Below, one piece after another: positions 58,837 to 64,000 of a stretch of DNA of 64,000 nucleotides. The DNA lies in NCBI GenBank assembly GCA_963844655.1, contig CAWJPA010000005.1, positions 1 through 64,000 on the forward strand, given 5' to 3'. The translations under genes were made by a program, and so were the position numbers. The stretch is from JASHPR01 sp963844655 (GTDB lineage Bacteria; Actinomycetota; Actinomycetes; Streptosporangiales; Streptosporangiaceae). The notes below the pieces were generated by a model that saw only the letters and a program-made list of their open reading frames with translations, was not told the DNA's origin and ran no database searches. Positions within the stretch are counted from its first letter, which is position 1. Each line of letters begins with the position of its first letter.

Positions 58837-58870
58837 CCGCGGCTGAACCGGCGCAGGGCGGCGGCTGCCG

Positions 58871-59197
58871 TCAGGTCCGGTCGTAGCGCGTGGGCGGGAA
58901 CGGGTCCCGCTCGCCACGGACGCGCAACTCGCCCTCGTCCAGCTCGTGCTCGATCTCGGCCCGAGCCTCCTGGTACACATCGGACTCGGTGATGTCCGGC
59001 GTGGGCGGGGCGTCGGTGGCCGGAGGGACCTCGTCCGGGTCGTAGGCGTCCAGCCCGGCTTCGACACGTTCTTCCTCGGTCAGCCGGGCCAGCTGGTCGT
59101 CGTCGTAGCGGGCCAGCTTCCCCGGGTGCTCGCGGCGGTTGCGGTGGAACTCCTCAAGTGGCTGGTCATCTGGCTGGTCAGGCGTGTGCCGTGCCAT
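58871..59197 (-). CDS. Small acidic hypothetical protein
   Basis: 108 residues from ATG 59197 with a GGAGG ribosome site. The sequence is very acidic (DDQLARLTEEERVEAGLDAYDPDEVPPATD), probably partly disordered, and ends in RYDRT. The segment LARLTEEERVEAGLDAYDPDEVPPATD is a pattern seen in other actinobacterial small proteins. No function is known. Confidence 0.7.
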   Translation of the reverse strand: MARHTPDQPDDQPLEEFHRNRREHPGKLARYDDDQLARLTEEERVEAGLDAYDPDEVPPATDAPPTPDITESDVYQEARAEIEHELDEGELRVRGERDPFPPTRYDRT

Positions 59198-59357
59198 GGA
59201 GCCTCCGTCCAGCAAAAGGTTAACGGGCAGAAGACCAGGATACCTGGCGCTAATCAGCGGCGTAGGATGGCGCCCGGCAGCCGCGAGCTCACCGGTCTGT
59301 GCGGCGGCGGCGCTGGCGAGGGAATTACGGGGGGACGGGAGAAGAGGTCGGTCGGCA

Positions 59358-59777
59358 TTGGCTACAGGGCGGGTTCTGCAGTTCGACGGCACACGCGGGT
59401 ACGGATTCATCGCGGCGGATGACGGTGGCGAGGATGTATTCCTGCACTCATCGGTATTTGAGGGTGACCCTAAAACGCTCATCCCTGGTTCCCGGGTCGA
59501 ATTCCAGACAATGGCGGGAGACCGGGGCCGGAAGGCTTTCGCCGCGCATCTGGCGGATAATGGCTCGGTGTCTCTGCATCAGGCGGATTCCGCTCTGGCC
59601 GCGCACGAATCGGCCGACGGTGAGGTCATGTGTGACCTCCTCTCCCAGGCCGAGTTCACCGGCGAGGTCACCGAACTGCTGCTAGAGGCCGCGCCCGATC
59701 TGACCTCCCGGCAGATCGTGGCCGTCCGGCAAAGCCTGCTCGATTTTGGCAGAAAGCGCGGATGGGTCGACGCCTGA
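59358..59777 (+). CDS. Cold-shock-domain protein with C-terminal helical extension
   Basis: 139 residues from TTG 59358, preceded by GGGAGAAGAGG. Residues 3-65 are a cold-shock domain: GRVLQFDGTRGYGFIAADDGGEDVFLHSSVF (RNP1 GYGFI, RNP2 DVFLH). Residues 85-139 add a helical module (CDLLSQAEFTGEVTELLLEAAPDLTSRQIVAVRQSLLDFGRKRGW). The first part binds single-stranded RNA or DNA; the extension is of unknown function. Typical CspA proteins are only 65-70 residues. Confidence 0.85.
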   Translation: MATGRVLQFDGTRGYGFIAADDGGEDVFLHSSVFEGDPKTLIPGSRVEFQTMAGDRGRKAFAAHLADNGSVSLHQADSALAAHESADGEVMCDLLSQAEFTGEVTELLLEAAPDLTSRQIVAVRQSLLDFGRKRGWVDA

Positions 59778-59824
59778 CGCAGGCTGATTAGGCGGCGGAT
59801 CTCGCGTAACGGCCGTGTCTCTCT

Positions 59825-60481
59825 TCAGGCGGGCAATGCGATCGCGGCCAGCACCAGGCCACCCTGGGCCAGCCACCGGCCGGAGAGCCGGTCCAGCCGG
59901 CGCCCGCCCGCCGCCGGCCCGTCCGCCAGCAGCCGGGCGGTGAACGTGCCCGCGTCCGGCGCGAACGTGATCGCGGCCTCCTCGAAGCCGAGCCAGCGGC
60001 CGGTCAGCGGGAACCACGCCTTGTACACCGCCTCCTTGGCGCAGAACAGCAGCCGGTCCCACGGCACCTGCGGGGCGGCGGCGGCCAGCCCGGGCAGCCG
60101 GTCGCGCTCCTCGGCCAGGGCCACCACGTCCAGCACGCCGCCGGGCAGCGGGCCGGCCGGCTCCGCGTCCAGGCCCAGCGTGATCACGTCGCGGGCGAAC
60201 GCGACCGCCGACGCCCGGTAGCCGTCGCAGTGCGTGATGCTGCCGACCACACCCGGCGGCCACTGCGGGGCGCCCCGCTGGCCGGGCACGATCGCCGTAG
60301 CGGGCAGGCCGAGCCCGGCCAGCGCGGCCCGGGCGCAGGCCCGGCCCGCGGTGAACTCGCTGCGCCGCCTGGCCGCCGCCCGGGCCATGGCCGCTTCCTC
60401 CTCGGGGAACAGCGTGGCCCCGGGGGGATCGTCGAAGGCCTCCACGGCGGCCACCGGCGGCGGCAGGATCTCAGCGATCAC
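59825..60481 (-). CDS. 4'-phosphopantetheinyl transferase (EntD/Sfp type)
   Basis: 218 residues from GTG 60481, ten bases after the acyl-CoA synthetase stop. Motifs: GSITHCDGYRASAVA, the Mg-binding TLGLDAEPAGPLPG (D-x-E), and FCAKEAVYKAWFPLTGRWLGFEE (W/F-x-x-K-E-A-x-x-K). It activates carrier proteins of fatty-acid, polyketide or peptide synthases by adding phosphopantetheine. No carrier protein is in the window. Confidence 0.9.
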   Translation of the reverse strand: MIAEILPPPVAAVEAFDDPPGATLFPEEEAAMARAAARRRSEFTAGRACARAALAGLGLPATAIVPGQRGAPQWPPGVVGSITHCDGYRASAVAFARDVITLGLDAEPAGPLPGGVLDVVALAEERDRLPGLAAAAPQVPWDRLLFCAKEAVYKAWFPLTGRWLGFEEAAITFAPDAGTFTARLLADGPAAGGRRLDRLSGRWLAQGGLVLAAIALPA

Positions 60482-60491
60482 GTGGGTCAGG

Positions 60492-62084
60492 CTAGGCCAT
60501 GTCCCGCGGGTCTCCGGCGCCGCGGCTGGCCCGGTACGGGGCGCGCAGCACCCTCTTGAGGATCTTGCCCGAGCCGGTTCTGGGCAGTTCGCCGGCGAAC
60601 GACACAGACCGCGGCGTCTTGTAGCCGGCCAGGTGCTGGCGGCTGAACGCAATCACGTCCTGATCCGACAGCGACGCGCCGGGCCGGAGCACGACCGTGG
60701 CGTGCACCGCCTCACCCCAGTCCGGCGACGGGATCCCGAACACCGCGGCCTCGTAGATCACCGGGTGCTGCTCGAGGGCCGCCTCGACCTCGGCCGGGTA
60801 CACGTTCATCCCACCGGTGATGATCATGTCGGTCTTGCGGTCGCAGATGAAGTAGTAGCCCTCGTCGTCGCGGTAGGCGATGTCCCCCACCGTGTGGAAG
60901 TCGCCGAGCCGCGCCGAGTCGTAGCTGTCCGGCTGCTTGTAGTACTCGTCGAAGACCCCGTCCGACCGGACGTACAGCTCGCCCGCGTGATCGGGCCCGG
61001 TGCCGGTCACCTCGGCACCGGCCTCGTCGAGCAGGCGGATCTCCACGCCGGGGGCGGGCCTGCCGCACGAGCCGGGCTTGCGCAGCTGGTCCTGGGGCTC
61101 AAGCACGCAGTCCACGCCTAGCTCGGTCGACCCGTAGACCTCCCACAGCGAGTCGGCGGGGAAGTCGGCCAGGTACTGCTGCTTCAGCGCGAAGCTCCAC
61201 GGCGCGGCGTTGGCGATCATCCGTTTCATGGACGACCGGTCGTAGCGCGCCTTCACCTCGGCGGGCAGGCCGCACACCATCCGGATCGGCGCGGGCGCGG
61301 AGAACGTGGACGAGACCCGGTAGCTGTGCACCAGCCGCAGCCAGTCCTCGGGCCCGAACTTGCGCTGCACCACGATTGTCTGCCCCAGGGCCAGGGCACC
61401 GTTGGCGAACCCGTAGGGCCCGCTGTGGTACAGCGGCCCGGACGTCAGGTAGACGTCGTCCGGCTGATAGCCGATCAGCTGGACGAGCCCCATGACCGAG
61501 CTGCCACCCGCCTGGCCGCGCCGGACCGCGCCCTTGGGCTTGCCCGTGGTCCCCGACGTGTAGATCATCGTGGACGCGGCGCCGTTGCCGGGGCCAGCGC
61601 CGGGCGGCCCGGACGGCGCGGCCGCCACGGCATCCTCGCCGAGGATCCAGCCGTCCGCCCCGGCCGGGGCCGGGCCGCCGAACACGATCACGTGCCGCAG
61701 CCGGTCCAGGCGGTCCCGCAGCGCGGCGAACATCGGCGCGTACTCGGCGTCCACGTACGCGAGCGAGGCCTCGCAGTGGCCGATGACGTGCAGCGCCTCC
61801 TCCGGGGTCAGCCGGTAGTTGAGCGGCACGTTGACCGCCCCAACCTTCCTGATCGCGCTGATCGCCGCCATCACCGGCGCCGAGTTGGGCCCGCACCAGA
61901 TGACGTTCTCGCCCGGGGTGACCCCCAGCGTGAGCAGGGTGTGGGCCAGCCGGTTGGCCTGGTCCTCGAACTCGGCGTAGGTCCAGCGGATGGCGTGCCC
62001 GTCGCCCCGGTCGTCGACCACCGCGAGCTTGTCCGGCTGGCTTATGGCGTAAACCGTCAGTATGTCCGGCACCCGTTCATTCAA
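60492..62084 (-). CDS. Acyl-CoA synthetase (AMP-forming)
   Basis: 530 residues from ATG 62084. AMP-binding motif MIYTSGTTGKPKGAV, the A5 segment EVYGSTELG, the A8 hinge DRKTDMIITGGMNVYPAEVEAALEQHP and the catalytic Lys in PRTGSGKILKR. It belongs to the fatty-acid CoA ligase group. Followed closely by the phosphopantetheinyl transferase; both genes are probably expressed together. Chain-length preference cannot be read. Confidence 0.92.
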   Translation of the reverse strand: MNERVPDILTVYAISQPDKLAVVDDRGDGHAIRWTYAEFEDQANRLAHTLLTLGVTPGENVIWCGPNSAPVMAAISAIRKVGAVNVPLNYRLTPEEALHVIGHCEASLAYVDAEYAPMFAALRDRLDRLRHVIVFGGPAPAGADGWILGEDAVAAAPSGPPGAGPGNGAASTMIYTSGTTGKPKGAVRRGQAGGSSVMGLVQLIGYQPDDVYLTSGPLYHSGPYGFANGALALGQTIVVQRKFGPEDWLRLVHSYRVSSTFSAPAPIRMVCGLPAEVKARYDRSSMKRMIANAAPWSFALKQQYLADFPADSLWEVYGSTELGVDCVLEPQDQLRKPGSCGRPAPGVEIRLLDEAGAEVTGTGPDHAGELYVRSDGVFDEYYKQPDSYDSARLGDFHTVGDIAYRDDEGYYFICDRKTDMIITGGMNVYPAEVEAALEQHPVIYEAAVFGIPSPDWGEAVHATVVLRPGASLSDQDVIAFSRQHLAGYKTPRSVSFAGELPRTGSGKILKRVLRAPYRASRGAGDPRDMA

Positions 62085-62113
62085 GCAGCCGGGTCGCGGC
62101 GTTGCGAGAGGCG

Positions 62114-62659
62114 CTACGACGCCCGTGAGGCCAGCCGGCCGAGGATCACCGGGCGCAGCGTGGCCGGGTCCACGCCGAGCGCGCTGATGACACCGACTCC
62201 GACGCCGTCGCCCTCGGTCAGCATGCCGAGCAGCAGGTGCTCGGACCCGACGTAGTCGTGGCCGAGGTCCTGCGACTCGCGCATGGCCAGCTCCAGGACC
62301 GTCTTGGCCCGGAACGTGAAGGCCGGGCGCGGGAAGTAGAAGCGGCCAGGGCCGAACGACTCCTCGGCCCGCCGCCGGATCTCGTCAACGTCGATGCCGA
62401 TCGCGGCCAGCGCCTCGGTGGCCTCCCGGCCGCCCGTCGCGGGGATCCCGGCCGCCTCCAGCACGCGCAGCGCCTCGCCGCGGGCCCGCTCCAGGGTGAT
62501 GCCGTGCTCGCTCAGCAGCTCCCCGGCTACGCCCTCGCGCACCCGGACCAGCCCGAGCAGCAGGTGCTCGGTGCCGATGAAGTCGTGCCCGAGGGTGATC
62601 GCCTCGTCCTGGGCGAACGTGAGGGAACGCTTGGCCAGGTTCGTGAATGTCTCGAACAC
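62114..62659 (-). CDS. Clp-N domain protein (ClpC N-terminal-like, no ATPase)
   Basis: 181 residues from GTG 62659, one base after the HTH gene's stop. Two Clp-N repeats: FTNLAKRSLTFAQDEAITLGHDFIGTEHLLLGLVR and LELAMRESQDLGHDYVGSEHLLLGMLTEGDG. There is no AAA module, so it may act as adaptor or decoy for the Clp machine, or shield a stress signal. The translational coupling to a small HTH regulator with a strong palindromic operator suggests a stress-controlled pair. Confidence 0.88.
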   Translation of the reverse strand: MFETFTNLAKRSLTFAQDEAITLGHDFIGTEHLLLGLVRVREGVAGELLSEHGITLERARGEALRVLEAAGIPATGGREATEALAAIGIDVDEIRRRAEESFGPGRFYFPRPAFTFRAKTVLELAMRESQDLGHDYVGSEHLLLGMLTEGDGVGVGVISALGVDPATLRPVILGRLASRAS

Positions 62660-62660
62660 G

Positions 62661-62903
62661 TCAGTTCTCCCTGCCCGCCGCCTTGCGCCGGCTCGCGTGC
62701 TTCTCGTGCACGGTCTGGCGGCTCACCTTCATTGCCGACGCGATGTCCTGCCAGGACCAGCCCTGGTCGCGCGCGCTGTCCACGTGCAGCCGCTCGAGTT
62801 CCTCCAGCAGGCGGCGCAGCGCGGCCACGGCGCGCAGCCCCACGGCGGGATCCTTGCTGGTGATCTGCCCGGCCAGCACGGCCGGGGTGTCGTCGCCTGC
62901 CAT
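62661..62903 (-). CDS. Small HTH regulator coupled to the Clp-N protein
   Basis: 80 residues from ATG 62903; a GTG 62924 would extend it through the palindrome. The helix-turn-helix is QGWSWQDIASAMKVSRQTVHEKHAS (residues about 45-70, C-terminal half), and the N-terminal half is an amphipathic helix for dimerisation (AVGLRAVAALRRLLEELERLHVDSAR). The start codon lies within a 32-bp perfect palindrome, which points to autoregulation. Similar HTH/Clp-N pairs occur in other actinobacteria. Confidence 0.85.
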   Translation of the reverse strand: MAGDDTPAVLAGQITSKDPAVGLRAVAALRRLLEELERLHVDSARDQGWSWQDIASAMKVSRQTVHEKHASRRKAAGREN

Positions 62904-62930
62904 AGTGTCAGGATATCCTGACACTATGGC
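62899..62930. promoter_or_regulatory. 32-bp perfect palindrome over the HTH start codon
   Basis: The half-site GCCATAGTGTCAGGAT is followed by its exact reverse complement. It contains TGTCA-N8-TGACA at 62906-62923 and includes the HTH gene's ATG on the minus strand, with a mirrored ATG on the plus strand. It is the best operator candidate in the window. Confidence 0.75.
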
Positions 62931-62954
62931 GCTGTCAAGAACTCTTGACAGCGC
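62929..62954. promoter_or_regulatory. Second TGTCA-N8-TGACA palindrome
   Basis: Arms GCGCTGTCAAGA and TCTTGACAGCGC flank a 2-nt centre. It has the same TGTCA-N8-TGACA core as the first palindrome, centre to centre 27 bp away, i.e. between two and three helical turns. The pair probably binds two dimers of the HTH protein. Confidence 0.7.
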
Positions 62955-63005
62955 GACGGGGCTGACGCGCGGGCGAGCCGGGAGGCGAGCTGCGCCGGCG
63001 GCCCC

Positions 63006-63863
63006 TCAGTGGCGGTCGAGGAACGCGTTCACCAGGCCGTTGAATCGTTCCGGCTGCTCGGCGAAGCAGAGGTGGGAGGCGTCCTCGATGGTGGCGAGCT
63101 GCGACCCGGGGATGCGCCGGTGCATCTCCTCCATGTGGCCCGGCGTGCATTCGTCGTACCTGCCGCCGACCAGCAGGGTCGGCACCGTGATCTCGCCCAG
63201 GCGATCCATCACGGTCCAGGTCTTCAGCGTCCCGGTCACCGTGAACTCGCTGGGGCCGTTCATGGTCGTGTACACGGCGTAGCCCGCCTCGGCGAACGAG
63301 CGCTCCAGGCCCGCGGGCCACGGGGACATGCGGCACACGTGCTCGCGGTAGAACCCGAGGATGGCCGCCTGGTACTCCGGGCAGGCGGTGAACCCGGCCG
63401 CCTCGTGCTCGCGGATGGTCGTGCGCACCTCGGCCGGCTCCGCGGCCAGCAGCGCGTCGCAGTCCTGGACCCACCTGATCATGCTGGCCGGGCTGCCGCA
63501 CAGGATCAGGCTCTCCAGCTCGGGCTGGCGGTCCAGCACGTACTGCATGGCCAGCATGCCGCCCCAGGAACTGCCGAACAGGTGCAGCCGGTCCAGCCCG
63601 AGCGCCGCGCGGACCTGGGCCAGCTCCTCGACGAAGCGGTCCACGGTCCAGAGGCCGAGGTCCTCGGGGCGGTCCGAGCGCCCGCAGCCCAGCTGATCGT
63701 AGAAGATCACCTGGCGCCGGTCCGCCAGCGCCTCCAGGGGTTCCAGGTAGTAGTGGGTGAAGCCGGGCCCGCCGTGCAGGCACAGCAGCGGCGTGCCGCC
63801 CTCGCCGACCGACCGGTACCAGACCCGCCCGCCAGGAACGTCGATGAACCCCTCTTGCGCCAT
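63006..63863 (-). CDS. Proline-iminopeptidase-like alpha/beta hydrolase (S33)
   Basis: 285 residues from ATG 63863 with GGAAGGA upstream. The oxyanion motif LLCLHGGPGFTHYY (HGGPG), the GCGRSDRP loop, nucleophile elbow FGSSWGGMLA (Ser near residue 104), acid in GGRYDECTPGH and His in EDASHLCF form a full triad. HGGPG identifies the S33 prolyl aminopeptidase/tricorn-interacting-factor group. Short size and lack of other features leave exact substrate open. Confidence 0.9.
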   Translation of the reverse strand: MAQEGFIDVPGGRVWYRSVGEGGTPLLCLHGGPGFTHYYLEPLEALADRRQVIFYDQLGCGRSDRPEDLGLWTVDRFVEELAQVRAALGLDRLHLFGSSWGGMLAMQYVLDRQPELESLILCGSPASMIRWVQDCDALLAAEPAEVRTTIREHEAAGFTACPEYQAAILGFYREHVCRMSPWPAGLERSFAEAGYAVYTTMNGPSEFTVTGTLKTWTVMDRLGEITVPTLLVGGRYDECTPGHMEEMHRRIPGSQLATIEDASHLCFAEQPERFNGLVNAFLDRH

Positions 63864-63944
63864 CGTGGTCCTTCCGCCAGCCGCCACGAGCATGCCGAGC
63901 GTACCGGCCGCGGGGCCGGGGCCGGAAGGGCCCAAAAGCACAGG

Positions 63945-64000
63945 TCAGTGCATGTGAACCAGGACCAGGTTCTTGAGCGCGATCATCAGCAGGCCCAGCG
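63945..64000 (-). CDS. C-terminal end of a gene running off the window
   Basis: The minus strand gives about 18 residues ending LKNLVLVHMH and TGA at 63945-63947. It looks like a final amphipathic or membrane segment, but too little remains for a family call. Confidence 0.35.
   Translation of the reverse strand, partial: LGLLMIALKNLVLVHMH

Overview
The window is high-GC DNA with GTG and TTG starts, many 4-nt ATGA gene overlaps, IdeR/DtxR-type iron boxes, a sigma factor with its own zinc anti-sigma-like tail, CYTH-CHAD and Clp-N proteins. All of this fits a free-living actinomycete, perhaps of the Streptosporangiales; genus cannot be set from sequence reading alone.

Layout. 0-4 kb: a molybdate-binding TOBE regulator (cut by the window edge), a TauE-like permease, an Asp-box (BNR) protein, MoaD and MoaA. 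The permease, moaD and moaA all carry single-base frameshifts. 4-7 kb: an exonuclease-BRCT gene lacking its 5' part, an alpha/beta hydrolase and a Fur-family regulator. 7-16.5 kb: a copper island. On the minus strand lie a CopA-type P-ATPase, a membrane-Sco1 fusion and a lipoprotein; on the plus strand lie a DUF5134 protein, a secreted protein and a CopC-CopD fusion. Between the two arms sit three phased CsoR-like boxes. 17-26 kb: a large AAA/STAND regulator with a methyltransferase, a tyrosine-recombinase relic, a cyclic-nucleotide-binding/thioredoxin-reductase-like fusion, and two 39-nt tRNA-3'-end-like repeats around a DUF4386 gene. 26-34 kb: an iron-storage pair (bfd-bfr) behind an almost perfect iron box, a TetR/SRPBCC pair with a candidate operator, and three aldehyde dehydrogenase loci of which two are broken.

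34-41 kb: a catabolic cluster (amino-acid-type permease, FGGY kinase, D-2-hydroxyacid dehydrogenase, GntR regulator) with a divergent threonine-aldolase-like lyase and a redoxin protein. 41-47.6 kb: MarR with an MFS-universal-stress-protein fusion, then a UppP-like phosphatase and a DedA protein that overlap each other and diverge from a BlaI repressor plus M56-type protease, then a ZIP transporter behind a second iron box. 47.6-64 kb: small conserved proteins, a DrrAB-type ABC exporter, dienelactone hydrolase, a universal stress protein, a PIG-L-like protein with a (LAPEA)n tract and lost metal ligands, a HAD phosphatase, a sigma factor, CYTH-CHAD, a molybdopterin oxidoreductase/flavin reductase/zinc-ribbon trio, a cold-shock protein, a phosphopantetheinyl transferase with acyl-CoA synthetase, and an HTH/Clp-N pair behind a 32-bp perfect palindrome.

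Two broad points. First, gene decay (frameshifts, truncations, internal deletions, integrase and tRNA relics) is confined to roughly the first 34 kb, while the remainder is intact. Second, several control regions can be read directly: CsoR-like, IdeR-like, BlaI-like, TetR, MarR and the TGTCA-N8-TGACA palindromes. They tie the genes into copper, iron, cell-envelope and stress modules.
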